Source: Phenylobacterium conjunctum (GTDB taxonomy: Bacteria; Pseudomonadota; Alphaproteobacteria; Caulobacterales; Caulobacteraceae). From it: a stretch of DNA of 64,000 nt. Made by a program: the position numbers and the translations under genes. Positions 56,003-64,000 of this stretch are shown here, piece by piece. Numbering within the stretch: the first letter of the stretch is position 1; the number at the start of each line of letters is the position of its first letter. Below the pieces are notes generated by a model. It was not told the origin of the DNA. It did not search any database and saw only the letters and a list, made by a program, of their open reading frames with translations. The stretch lies in NCBI RefSeq assembly GCF_042679085.1, contig NZ_JBHTLQ010000018.1, positions 15,396-79,395 on the forward strand. The letters run 5' to 3'.

Positions 56003-58975
56003 ATGTCCAAGCACAAGTTCCTGTGCGGCGGCTCCGTTCTGGCCGTCGCGCTCGCCCTCGGAGGCTCCGCCTTCGCCCAGGGCTCGACCACCGTCGAGGA
56101 GGTGGTGGTCACCGGCTCCTTCATCGCCGGCACCCCGGAAGACGCCGCCCTGCCGGTGGACGTCATCTCGCAGCAAGACCTGGAAAAGCAGGGCGCGCCC
56201 ACCACCCTTGAGCTCCTGAAGACCCTGTCGGTGTCCTCGGGCGTGCTCGGCGACACCAACCAGTTCGACCCCCGCGCCCAGGGCTCGGAAGGCTCCGGCT
56301 CGGTCAACCTGCGCGGCCTCGGCGCCCAGCGGACCCTGGTGCTGATCAACGGCCGGCGCATGTCGCCCAACCCGTTCGGCCAGGCCGGCGCCGGCATCGT
56401 CGACACCAACATCATCCCCTCGGCCGCTATCGGCCGGGTTGAAGTGCTGAAGGACGGCGCGGCCGCCACCTACGGCTCCGACGCCATCGGCGGCGTCGTG
56501 AACTTCATCACCCGCAAGAACCTGGAAGGCCTGGAGGTGGGCGCCAGCTACACCGCCATCGACGGCTCCGACGGCGACTACACCGGCTCGCTGCTCTGGG
56601 GCCATTCCTGGGACAACGGCAACATCCTCTTGAGCGCCGGCTACCAGCACCGCTCCAAGCTCGAGGTCACGGCCCGCGACTTCGCCAACAAGTCTTACTT
56701 CGCCAACCCGGAAGGCGGCTGGTCGGCGGGTAACGCCGTCGCGCCCTTCGCCCCGATCACCCAGAACCCGGCCACCGGCGGCTGGATCCCGGTCGGCGGC
56801 TTCCAGCTCGACAACGGCTGCGCGCGCCTGGGCGGCGTGGCGGTGGGCGGCGCCCTGCCGGCCTGTAACTTCCACTACACCCAGTACGACAACCTGATCG
56901 AGACCGAGAACCGCTACCAGCTGTACGGCGAGATCAACGCCGACCTCAGCGACAAGACCAAGCTGCACGTGGAGGCCTTCTATTCGGAGACCGACGTCCC
57001 CGACTGGAACACTTCGCCGTCCTACCTGGCCCTGCAGACCTCGACGGCGGCCACGAACCCCAGCGTCGGCACCCTGACCCCGGCCCTGCTCGCCGGCTAC
57101 TTCGTGCCGCTGTCAAACCCGGGCCTCCAGGCCTACATCACGGCCAATCCGGGCGCGATCCCGGCCAGCGCCACGGCCGTCCACTTCCCCGGCGTGCGCT
57201 ATCGTCCGTTCTCCTTCGGCGGCAACCCGGCCTTCGACAACGGCCCGTCGGAAGGCACCCGCCACTACAAGGCCTATCGCGTCTCGGGCGGCCTGAAGGG
57301 TGAGTTCTCCAACGGGATCGGCTGGGACGTCGCCCTGACCTATGGCCAGGAGCAGGGCGTCCGCAGCGGCTATGACACCATCGTCTCGCGGTTCCAGATG
57401 GCGCTGCGCGGCTTTGGCTCGCTCAACAACGACAAGGACGGTTGTACGGCGGCCGAGACGGCGAACTTCACCACAAACGCCGGCAACACCGCCGTCGGGT
57501 GCTACTACTTCAACCCCTTCTCCAACGCGGTGGCCAAGAACCAGATCACGGGGGAGACCAATTCGGCCTTCTCCAGCGGCTTGGCCAACAACCCGGAACT
57601 GACCCGCTGGTTCTTCCAGCAGTCGCAGACCAAGGCCACCCAGCGCCAGTTCGTCGTCGACGCCGTGCTCAACGGGACCCTGCCCATCGAGCTGAAGGGC
57701 GGTTCGGTCGGGTGGGCGGCCGGGGTCCAGGCGCGCCGCAACTCCTACGAGGCGGACTTCGACGCCCTGGGCAACCAGCTGGTCAATCCGTGCGTGGACA
57801 CCCCGTTCAACGGCTCCACCGGCTGCGCCTCCAAAAACGGCCCGCTGATGTTCCTGGGCGTCTCCAAGCCCCAGGACCTGGATGGTGACATCTATGCGGT
57901 GTTCACCGAGTTCAACGCGCCCTTCTCGGATAACTTCTCGGTCCAGCTGGCGGCCCGCTACGAGGACTATGGCCGCAACGGCGGCACCACCTTCAACCCG
58001 AAGCTGGCCGCCAAGTGGCAGGTCACCGACTGGCTGGCCTTCCGCGGCTCCACCGGCACCACCTTCCGCGGCCCGCCGCTGACCCAGCTGTCCAACAACT
58101 CGGTCACGGCGCTCAGCTTCATCGCCGGCTCGTTCCGGGCCATCGACCTGTTCGGCAACGCCAACCTCGAGCCTGAGACCGCCACCACCTACAGCGCTGG
58201 CGCCATCTTCGAAGTGGGCAATTTCAAGGGCAGCGTCGACTACTGGCGGTTCGACTTCGACAACCCGATCATCGCCGAACCCTCGGCCTCGATCGTTTCG
58301 AAGATGTTCCCCGGCGGTGCGGCCACCAACTGCGGCGCCGCGGCCTATGCCGGCCTGCAGAGCCGCTTCACCTTCCAGGGCGCCTGCTCCACGGCCACCA
58401 TCGCCCGGGTCCGCACCCAGTATGTGAACGGCCCGGCGATCAAGACCTCCGGCGTCGACATCCTGGCTGACTATCGCTGGAATGATGTCCTGGGCGGCGA
58501 CATGCGCTTTGGCGCCTCGGCCACCTACACCATCGAATACAAGATCGACGCCTTCACGGTGGAAGGTCTGGTGGTGGAGAACGCCTTCGACGCCGCCGGC
58601 AAGCTGAACTACCAGCTGGCCGCCACCTCCCTGCCGCAGCTCAAGGGCTCGCTGTTCGCGGAATACACCCGCGGCCCGCATAACCTGCGCTGGACCATGA
58701 ACTATGTGGACTCCTACGACGATCAGCGCGCTTCGATCCTGGCCCCGAACCCGGTCACCGGCGTGGTCAACTCGAACGGCGCCAAGGTCGACAAGTTCAT
58801 CACCCACGAGCTCGACTACCGGGTGCTGCTGCCGTGGGACACCACGCTGACGGCCTCCATCGACAACGTCTTCGATGCGGAACCGCCCTTCGCCCGCCTG
58901 GACCTGAACTATGACCCGTTCACGGCCAGCGCGCTGGGCCGGACCTACAAGATCGGCGTCAAGAAGAGCTTCTAA
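56003..58975 (+). CDS. TonB-dependent receptor (paralogue 1)
   Basis: Outer-membrane receptor of 990 residues. Signal peptide MSKHKFLCGGSVLAVALALG to about 26, then TonB box VEEVVVTGSFIAG (about 30-42), plug with VLKDGAAATYGSDAIGGVV and RRMSPN, and a barrel ending in KKSF. Several cysteine pairs sit in predicted surface loops (NGCARLGGVAVGGALPAC, NPCVDTPFNGSTGC), which would make disulphides. It is followed by a paralogue with the same signal pattern (MSK..CGGS) and plug, so this is a tandem duplication. Such receptors in Caulobacterales take up saccharides, peptides or siderophores; the ligand is unknown. No TonB-ExbBD genes are near. Confidence 0.93.
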   Translation: MSKHKFLCGGSVLAVALALGGSAFAQGSTTVEEVVVTGSFIAGTPEDAALPVDVISQQDLEKQGAPTTLELLKTLSVSSGVLGDTNQFDPRAQGSEGSGSVNLRGLGAQRTLVLINGRRMSPNPFGQAGAGIVDTNIIPSAAIGRVEVLKDGAAATYGSDAIGGVVNFITRKNLEGLEVGASYTAIDGSDGDYTGSLLWGHSWDNGNILLSAGYQHRSKLEVTARDFANKSYFANPEGGWSAGNAVAPFAPITQNPATGGWIPVGGFQLDNGCARLGGVAVGGALPACNFHYTQYDNLIETENRYQLYGEINADLSDKTKLHVEAFYSETDVPDWNTSPSYLALQTSTAATNPSVGTLTPALLAGYFVPLSNPGLQAYITANPGAIPASATAVHFPGVRYRPFSFGGNPAFDNGPSEGTRHYKAYRVSGGLKGEFSNGIGWDVALTYGQEQGVRSGYDTIVSRFQMALRGFGSLNNDKDGCTAAETANFTTNAGNTAVGCYYFNPFSNAVAKNQITGETNSAFSSGLANNPELTRWFFQQSQTKATQRQFVVDAVLNGTLPIELKGGSVGWAAGVQARRNSYEADFDALGNQLVNPCVDTPFNGSTGCASKNGPLMFLGVSKPQDLDGDIYAVFTEFNAPFSDNFSVQLAARYEDYGRNGGTTFNPKLAAKWQVTDWLAFRGSTGTTFRGPPLTQLSNNSVTALSFIAGSFRAIDLFGNANLEPETATTYSAGAIFEVGNFKGSVDYWRFDFDNPIIAEPSASIVSKMFPGGAATNCGAAAYAGLQSRFTFQGACSTATIARVRTQYVNGPAIKTSGVDILADYRWNDVLGGDMRFGASATYTIEYKIDAFTVEGLVVENAFDAAGKLNYQLAATSLPQLKGSLFAEYTRGPHNLRWTMNYVDSYDDQRASILAPNPVTGVVNSNGAKVDKFITHELDYRVLLPWDTTLTASIDNVFDAEPPFARLDLNYDPFTASALGRTYKIGVKKSF

Positions 58976-59045
58976 CACCGCGCCCGCCGGCTCTGGCCGG
59001 CGGGGCTTTCCGGCCGGCGAAAGCTCGCCGGTCCCGTGCGCCTTG

Positions 59046-59074
59046 CGCCGCCGGCCTGTCCGGCGGCGTTTTTT
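59046..59074 (+). terminator. Intrinsic terminator after receptor paralogue 1
   Basis: CGCCGCCGG-CCTGT-CCGGCGGCG, perfect 9-bp stem (59046-59068), then TTTTTT (59069-59074). It ends transcription 99 bp after the receptor stop, so the second receptor has its own promoter. A second hairpin, CCGGCGA-AAGC-TCGCCGG, is at 59014-59031. Confidence 0.88.
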
Positions 59075-59467
59075 CTTTGCAGGCGCCGCAAACATGCAAC
59101 ACTCGTCACGCTGCAGCGCTCCCATTTGGCGGCGGTCTGGTCGGTTTGTTTTTGAGCAAGCCGTATCATCCGGACGCCGGCCGGTTTTCGGCGCGAACGT
59201 CGATTTCGCCCAGAAAGACTTGTTACAGAGACGCCAGTGGGCCCCGCGCTGCGGTTTTTTGACAACCCGGTATGATGCGCGCGCGCCGAATTGACCCGTA
59301 CGTCAAAAAAGGCGGACTGAGGCGGCTCTATTTCGGCGCCGCAACATCCTGCCGCAACGGTATGGCGCTTCTGGACCGGGCGCCGGATGATCAGGCGACT
59401 CTGCGGCCACAAGGCTTCCGGCATTTGAACAAGGGCGCCGGCCGCACGAGGGGGAAAGGAAACATAG
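59075..59467. other. 393-bp upstream region of the second receptor
   Basis: No supported gene. It is rich in GT/AT stretches (GGTTTGTTTTTGAGC near 59148) by comparison with its surroundings. A TTGACA hexamer lies near 59259 but without a good -10 at the right distance. The ribosome-binding site before the second receptor is GGGGGAAAGGAAAC. Confidence 0.5.
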
Positions 59468-62400
59468 ATGTCAAAAAGCAGATATTTCTGCGGCGGCTCT
59501 GCAGTCGCCGTCGCTCTGGCCTTCGCGGGCTCGGCCTTCGCCGCCGAGACCAACGCCAGCGCAACAACGGTCGAAGAGGTGGTGGTCACCGGCTCATTCA
59601 TCGCCGGCACCTCTGAAAAGGGCGCCCAGCCGGTCGACGTGGTCGGCGCGGCGGAACTGGCCAAGCAGGGCTCGCCGTCCATCGTCCAATTCGTCAAGAC
59701 GGTGACCTCGGCCCAATCCTCGCTCGGTGAATCCAACCGCTATAACGGCGGCGCGGGTTCGGCCTCCATCAACCTGCGCGGCCTCGGCTCCTCGCGCACC
59801 CTGGTGCTGATGAATGGCCACCGCCTGGCCAACTCCACGGCCGCGGCCTTCCAGGGCGGCGGCGCCGACCTGAACGTCATCCCGACGGCGGCCATCGGCC
59901 GGATCGAAATCCTGAAGGACGGCGCGGCCGCCACCTACGGCTCGGACGCCATCGCCGGCGTGGTGAACTTCATCACCCGCAAGGACCTCGAAGGCTTCGA
60001 GTTCAACGGCAACTACGGCTACATCAAGGACTCCAGCGGCGACTGGGATGCGTCCCTGGCCTATGGACACCAGTTCGACGCCGGCAACGTGCTGTTCACC
60101 GCGGGCTACCGCGAACGCGGCCGCCTGGCGGTCGATGACCGCGACTTCGCGCGGGTTCCCTTCGAGTCGGTGTTCTACGGCGGCTGGTCGGGCTCGGCGA
60201 GCCCGGGCGTCTATGGCACCCCGTCGGGCGCCACCTTGTTCCGCGACAACGGCTGTAATGAGCTGGGCTCGCAGCTGCTGACCGCGACCCTGAAGCCGAC
60301 CACGACGGCCGCCGGCAACGCCGCGCTCTGCCGCTACCAGTTCACCCACTTCAACGACCTGGTGAACGAAGAGCATCACTACCAGCTCTACGGCGAAGTG
60401 AACTTCCAGCTGTCGGACAACATCGACTTCCACGCCGAAGGCTTCTGGAACCGCTCCGACGTTCCGGATCAGCGGATCTCGCCGGCCAACCTGACCACCC
60501 AGTTCCCGACGGCCAACACCTCGGGTTCGACGGCGGCGCCGGGCTATAACAACCAGACCCGCTACTTCGTCCCGGCCAACAACCCAGGCCTGATCGCCCT
60601 GCGGACCGCTTGCGCCGCGCCGCTGTCGGCGGCCCAGTGCGCCGCCATGGCCGGCGGCGTCACCACCAGCCAGGCGTCCTGGCGTCTGATCGGCGTCGAA
60701 GGTCACCCGACCAATTCTGACGGCGCCGACCACCAGGACATCCAGCGGACCTCCTGGCGGATCTCGGCTGGCCTGAAGGGCAAGTTCACCGAGGGCATGC
60801 TCAGCGGGATCAACTGGGACACCAACCTGCTGTTCATGGAAGTGCAGAGCAACGTCGTCACCAACGACCTGCTCGTGAACCGCATCCAGCGGGCCTTCAA
60901 CGGCCTGGGCGGTCCGAACTGCGACTGGCGCACCGGCACGCCGGGCCAGGGGAACTGCAAGTGGCTGAACCCCTTCTCGAACGGCATCGCCACCAGCGCC
61001 ATCACCGGGGCCTCGAACCCGTTCTACAACTCGGCCGTGGCGAATGATAAGGCCATGCTGGCCTGGCTGTACGGCTCGTACACCCAGATCTCCACCAACC
61101 AGATCATCGTGGCCGACGCCGTCGTGAGCGGCGAGACCCCGATCGCTCTGCCGGGCGGCAACATCGCCTGGGCGGCCGGCGCTCAGTATCGCTATGAGCG
61201 CAACGTCGACGACTGGTCCGACCTGGGCGATGTCGGGGCCACGCCCTGCGTCGACTCCATCGACGGCCAGCAAGGCCAGTGCCCGAACCCGGTCGGCCCC
61301 TTCATCTTCTTCGGGGCCCAGAAGGACTACGACGTTGACGGTCGCGTCGGCGCCGCCTTCGCCGAGTTCAAGCTGCCGGTGCTGGACAACCTCGAGGTCA
61401 ATGTGGCGGTCCGTCACGAAGACTTCGGCGGCCAGGTCGGCTCGACCACCAACCCGAAGATCTCGGCCAAGTGGCAGGCCACCGACTGGCTGGCGTTCCG
61501 CGCCACCGCCGGCTCGACCTTCCGCGCTCCGCCGCCGACCATCGTCGCGCCGGGCAGCACCAAGGGCGTTCGTCAGCTGGGCGGCACCTACCGCGGCGCG
61601 CTGATCGTCAACAACCCGGATCTGCAGCCGGAAACCGCTGACACCCTGAACCTGGGCGTCATTCTGGACCTGGGCAACTTCTCGGCGTCGTTGGACTACT
61701 ACAAGTTCGACTTCCAGGACGAGCTGATCCAGGAAGACCCGTCGCAGCTCTTCGCGACCCTGGGTCAAGCCGGCGCCTGCGCCAAGCCGGCGCTCGCCGC
61801 CCGCTTCGTGTTCGCGAACGGCGTCTGCAGCCAGGCCAACGTGCTGCAGGAGACCATCCGCTGGGTGAACGGTCCGCAGACCAAGACCTCGGGCTTCGAC
61901 GTCCGGGCTCAGTACGACTTCGACAACGTCTTCGGCATGGACCTGTGGGGCGCTCGCGCCACGGTCGGCGCCGAGGCGTCGATCCTGAAGGAATACAAGC
62001 GCGGCGCCGTGACCCTGCTCGAGGACTCCTCGATCACCATCGCGCCTGCGGTGGATCGCGCCGGCCTGCACGACCTGACGGGCGAGTTCTTCTCGTACCC
62101 GAAGCTGCGCGCCAACGCCTTCATCAACCTGCGGGCTGACAACTGGAACCTGCGTTACCAGCTGCTGTATCGTGAAGGCACCACCCTGGCCGGTCCGGTC
62201 TGCGCGGGCGACGCCAGCGCCGGCCTCACCGCCGACTGCCGGTACAACTACGGCACCGGCACCTATCAGAGCGTTGGCAAGCTGGACGACTACTTCCAGC
62301 ACGACCTCACTCTGACGGTCGACCTGCCTTGGGATACGACGGTCACCGGTTCGATCCAGAATGTGCTGGATACCGATCCGCCCTTCGCTCAGAGCTTCTA

Positions 62401-62470
62401 CAACTACGACCTGACCAACGGGAACCCGCTGGGCCGCGTCATCAAGCTCGGCGTGAAGAAGCGCTTCTAG
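59468..62470 (+). CDS. TonB-dependent receptor (paralogue 2)
   Basis: Outer-membrane receptor of 1000 residues. Signal peptide MSKSRYFCGGSAVAVALAFA to about 26; TonB box TVEEVVVTGSFIAG (about 38-50); plug with ILKDGAAATYGSDAIAGVV; barrel ending KKRF. It resembles the upstream receptor across the plug and the C-terminus (DLPWDTTVTGSIQNVLDTDPPFA), and also has Cys pairs in predicted loops (CDWRTGTPGQGNC, CVDSIDGQQGQC). Regulated separately, because a terminator lies between. Ligand unknown. A Trp-rich loop and YFNPFS-type WLNPFSNG segment are shared with other members of the Caulobacterales receptor subgroup. Confidence 0.93.
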   Translation: MSKSRYFCGGSAVAVALAFAGSAFAAETNASATTVEEVVVTGSFIAGTSEKGAQPVDVVGAAELAKQGSPSIVQFVKTVTSAQSSLGESNRYNGGAGSASINLRGLGSSRTLVLMNGHRLANSTAAAFQGGGADLNVIPTAAIGRIEILKDGAAATYGSDAIAGVVNFITRKDLEGFEFNGNYGYIKDSSGDWDASLAYGHQFDAGNVLFTAGYRERGRLAVDDRDFARVPFESVFYGGWSGSASPGVYGTPSGATLFRDNGCNELGSQLLTATLKPTTTAAGNAALCRYQFTHFNDLVNEEHHYQLYGEVNFQLSDNIDFHAEGFWNRSDVPDQRISPANLTTQFPTANTSGSTAAPGYNNQTRYFVPANNPGLIALRTACAAPLSAAQCAAMAGGVTTSQASWRLIGVEGHPTNSDGADHQDIQRTSWRISAGLKGKFTEGMLSGINWDTNLLFMEVQSNVVTNDLLVNRIQRAFNGLGGPNCDWRTGTPGQGNCKWLNPFSNGIATSAITGASNPFYNSAVANDKAMLAWLYGSYTQISTNQIIVADAVVSGETPIALPGGNIAWAAGAQYRYERNVDDWSDLGDVGATPCVDSIDGQQGQCPNPVGPFIFFGAQKDYDVDGRVGAAFAEFKLPVLDNLEVNVAVRHEDFGGQVGSTTNPKISAKWQATDWLAFRATAGSTFRAPPPTIVAPGSTKGVRQLGGTYRGALIVNNPDLQPETADTLNLGVILDLGNFSASLDYYKFDFQDELIQEDPSQLFATLGQAGACAKPALAARFVFANGVCSQANVLQETIRWVNGPQTKTSGFDVRAQYDFDNVFGMDLWGARATVGAEASILKEYKRGAVTLLEDSSITIAPAVDRAGLHDLTGEFFSYPKLRANAFINLRADNWNLRYQLLYREGTTLAGPVCAGDASAGLTADCRYNYGTGTYQSVGKLDDYFQHDLTLTVDLPWDTTVTGSIQNVLDTDPPFAQSFYNYDLTNGNPLGRVIKLGVKKRF

Positions 62471-62521
62471 GACGACCAGCGCGGCGGCTCTGGTCGCCGC
62501 GCAATCCCCTTAAGATCCCTG

Positions 62522-62553
62522 GCGCCGCCCCCGAAAGGAGGCGGCGCTTTTTT
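62522..62553 (+). terminator. Intrinsic terminator after receptor paralogue 2
   Basis: GCGCCGCC (62522-62529) pairs with GGCGGCGC (62540-62547), with a loop CCCGAAAGGA, followed by TTTTTT (62548-62553). It lies 51 bp after the receptor stop, before the convergent small gene. Confidence 0.88.
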
Positions 62554-62562
62554 ATGCCGGGA

Positions 62563-62940
62563 TCAGGGCCTGGACTTGGCCGGCAGGGCCGCGGCCTCTT
62601 CCGGGGTCAGCTTGGTGATCTTGCTCACCTGGCAGCGCTGCGGCCCCGTCGGGCCATTGGTGATGATGGTGGCGTCCAGGGCTGAACAGATCGACGAGCC
62701 GGGCCGCGAGAGTAGGGCGATGTCGGTGTTCCAGCGCACATCCGGGCAGGTCCCGAACAGGTCCAGGCGCCAGGTCTCCTTCACGCCCACCTTCACATAG
62801 ACGGTCTTGTCGTCCGGGGCTGTGAAGCCGTTGACGCTCTGGGTCCAGAAACAGCGGTCCTGCTTGGGCGCGGGGCCAGCCGCCCCGAGGGTGACAAGGG
62901 CGCCGGCGGCCAGCGCGCCGGTCAGGATGAACTTTCGCAT
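62563..62940 (-). CDS. Small exported protein, DUF6491-like
   Basis: A 125-residue protein with a Sec signal peptide MRKFILTGALAAGALVTLGAAG (cleavage about 22) and a four-Cys periplasmic domain: DRCFWTQSVNGFTAPDDKTVYVKV, GTCPDVRWN, SSICSALDATIITNG and RCQVSKITKLTPEE. Two disulphides are likely. It matches the short DUF6491-type exported proteins of Caulobacterales, with no known role. Start at ATG 62940; an in-frame TTG lies three codons upstream. Confidence 0.7.
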   Translation of the reverse strand: MRKFILTGALAAGALVTLGAAGPAPKQDRCFWTQSVNGFTAPDDKTVYVKVGVKETWRLDLFGTCPDVRWNTDIALLSRPGSSICSALDATIITNGPTGPQRCQVSKITKLTPEEAAALPAKSRP

Positions 62941-63000
62941 GAGGCTCAACTCCTATTTGGCTTTCGGTGGCCTCGGCCGCCCCGCCGAGGAGCGGTGAGA

Positions 63001-64000
63001 CTAGGCCGGGGTCGCGTCGGAAATACGGCCCCGCCGCGCCGCCCGGATGCGGAACCGCTCCGGCTCCACCAGGGCGGACAGATGGTGGGGCAGGGGCGAG
63101 GGCGAATGCGCGATCCTCGCCGCCACATGTTCGGCCAGCAAGGGGGCCATGGCCAGGCCCCGTGAGCCGAACCCGCCCAGCGCGTAGAGACCCGGGGCCA
63201 GGGCGCCCGCCAGGGGCAGGCGGTCCTGGGTGGCCGCCCTCACGCTCGCCCGACCTTTCAGGCCTCCTGCATCGATCCCGGCCGCCAGCTCAGGGCGACC
63301 CTGGGCCAGGGTGGCCAGGTTGCGCCGGTGATCCTCGTCCCGCACCTCGGTCGCGGTGTCGTCCCGGTCGTGAGTGGCCCCGAACAACAGGCCCGCGCCC
63401 GTCGGGATCGCATAGCCGCCCCAGGCGCTCGGCCGCACCTGGGCCGGGTCCAGGGTCCAGCTCGCCTGTCCCCTTGTGGGGGTCAGGGTGACCTGCGGCC
63501 ACAGCCGGGCCAGGTCCGGGCCGTTGGCCAGGATCACCGCGTCGCCGCGCCAGATCTCGAAGCCCTCATTGTCCAGCAGCCGCCAGGCCTCGCCGTCCCG
63601 CGCCAGCCCGCCGACCTTTTCGGTCCGCACCTGGGGCGCCCAGGCGGCCAGCACGGCGCGGGGGCTGATCACCCGCGCCCCGGACATCTCCAGGCCTTCG
63701 GCGGTGGCGACCATCTCGCCGGGCTCGAACAGGTCGCTGGCGGCGATCTTGGCGAACCGGTCGGTGTCCTTGGCCTCGCCCGCCTGCTGCAGCACCCCGC
63801 TCGCGATCACCGCGCCGGGGAGGGCGTCATAGAGGGTCCTGGCCCGCGCCAGGGTCCGCGCCCCCAGCTCCGCCACTGGCCCAAGCCCCGCATCCAGCCG
63901 GGGCGTCACCAGGCCGGCCGGATTGCCGGAGGCGCCGGCCCCGGGCGCCTCGCCCTCGAACAGCACCGGCTCCAGCCCCAGCGCCTCAAGCGCCCGCACG
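63001..64000 (-). CDS. mnmC: MnmC C-terminal FAD-dependent oxidoreductase (5' part outside window)
   Basis: About 332 residues of an FAD oxidoreductase whose start lies beyond the right edge. ASGNPAGLVTPRLD, LFGATHDRDD, GLKGRASVRAATQDRLPLAG and LYALGGFGSRGLAMAPLLAEHV are hallmarks of the MnmC C-terminal domain, which removes the carboxymethyl group from cmnm5s2U34 in tRNA before methylation. The N-terminal methyltransferase and the FAD Rossmann motif would be upstream, outside the window, so whether it is the bifunctional MnmC or the single FAD domain is not visible. The last Met in view is an internal residue, not the start. Confidence 0.8.
   Translation of the reverse strand, partial: VRALEALGLEPVLFEGEAPGAGASGNPAGLVTPRLDAGLGPVAELGARTLARARTLYDALPGAVIASGVLQQAGEAKDTDRFAKIAASDLFEPGEMVATAEGLEMSGARVISPRAVLAAWAPQVRTEKVGGLARDGEAWRLLDNEGFEIWRGDAVILANGPDLARLWPQVTLTPTRGQASWTLDPAQVRPSAWGGYAIPTGAGLLFGATHDRDDTATEVRDEDHRRNLATLAQGRPELAAGIDAGGLKGRASVRAATQDRLPLAGALAPGLYALGGFGSRGLAMAPLLAEHVAARIAHSPSPLPHHLSALVEPERFRIRAARRGRISDATPA

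Noticed and set aside
57113..62302. Open frames of 670 (57113-59125) and 902 (59594-62302) residues antisense to the tandem receptors
   Set aside because: Same composition artefact; no motif or ribosome-binding site, and the plus-strand receptor is certain.

Overview
The window is 64 kb of very GC-rich, densely packed chromosome from an alphaproteobacterium of the order Caulobacterales, most likely Caulobacteraceae (Phenylobacterium or Caulobacter type). The evidence is a near-canonical CpdR cell-cycle response regulator, a TipF-like degenerate EAL protein, three large TonB-dependent receptors, many TetR/AraC/MerR regulators, acyl-CoA catabolism genes and small hairpin repeats between genes. 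I see no insertion sequence, phage, plasmid or CRISPR array; this is core chromosome.

Layout. 0-8 kb: AMP nucleosidase (cut by the left edge), an alpha/beta hydrolase, a small Cys-rich protein, a tyrosine phosphatase, a class V aminotransferase, a TonB-dependent receptor and a divergent Tat-exported dienelactone hydrolase. 8-16 kb: RNA modification and genome maintenance (tadA, an RluB-type pseudouridine synthase, rsmD, mutL) mixed with an enoyl-CoA hydratase, a YjhX-family toxin, a MerR/TipAS regulator and a membrane-protein pair. 16-24 kb: a TraB/GumN protein, a DUF3035/DUF1737 pair, a DUF1254 protein divergent from an AraC regulator, and ileS-lspA. 24-34 kb: a MaoC-ribF-S1C protease operon, an NlpE-like lipoprotein, a HAD phosphatase, the TipF-like protein, 3-hydroxyacyl-CoA dehydrogenase, etfBA and a HIG1 protein-cobalamin adenosyltransferase pair. 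34-43 kb: two TetR regulators, a probable methylsuccinyl-CoA dehydrogenase, two unrecognised proteins, a hydrolase, a Rieske oxygenase and a GH13 alpha-glucosidase. 43-54 kb: a ClpP-like protein, extensin-like protein, DAHP synthase with an attenuator, flippase-like/PPOX pair, SDR, aminotransferase, GNAT, a two-component pair and typA. 54-64 kb: a candidate small RNA, N-formylglutamate amidohydrolase, cpdR, tRNA-Val(GAC), two tandem paralogous TonB-dependent receptors and the 3' end of mnmC.

How genes work together. ETF, the hydroxyacyl-CoA dehydrogenase, the probable methylsuccinyl-CoA dehydrogenase and the B12 adenosyltransferase fit acetyl-CoA/acyl-CoA assimilation of the ethylmalonyl-CoA type, although the signature enzymes of that pathway are not in the window. 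The receptors serve outer-membrane uptake of unknown ligands.

The most striking regulatory structure is upstream of DAHP synthase (46.37-46.54 kb, minus strand). A 26-residue leader peptide rich in Tyr, Trp and Phe is followed by an intrinsic terminator. An 8-nt leader segment is perfectly complementary to the terminator's first arm. This is the full architecture of a ribosome-mediated aromatic amino acid attenuator. Second is a promoter-hairpin-hairpin-terminator unit at 53.95-54.07 kb that looks like an unannotated small RNA. Third are at least four families of intergenic palindromic repeats, two copies of which supply the stop codon or last residues of the neighbouring gene.
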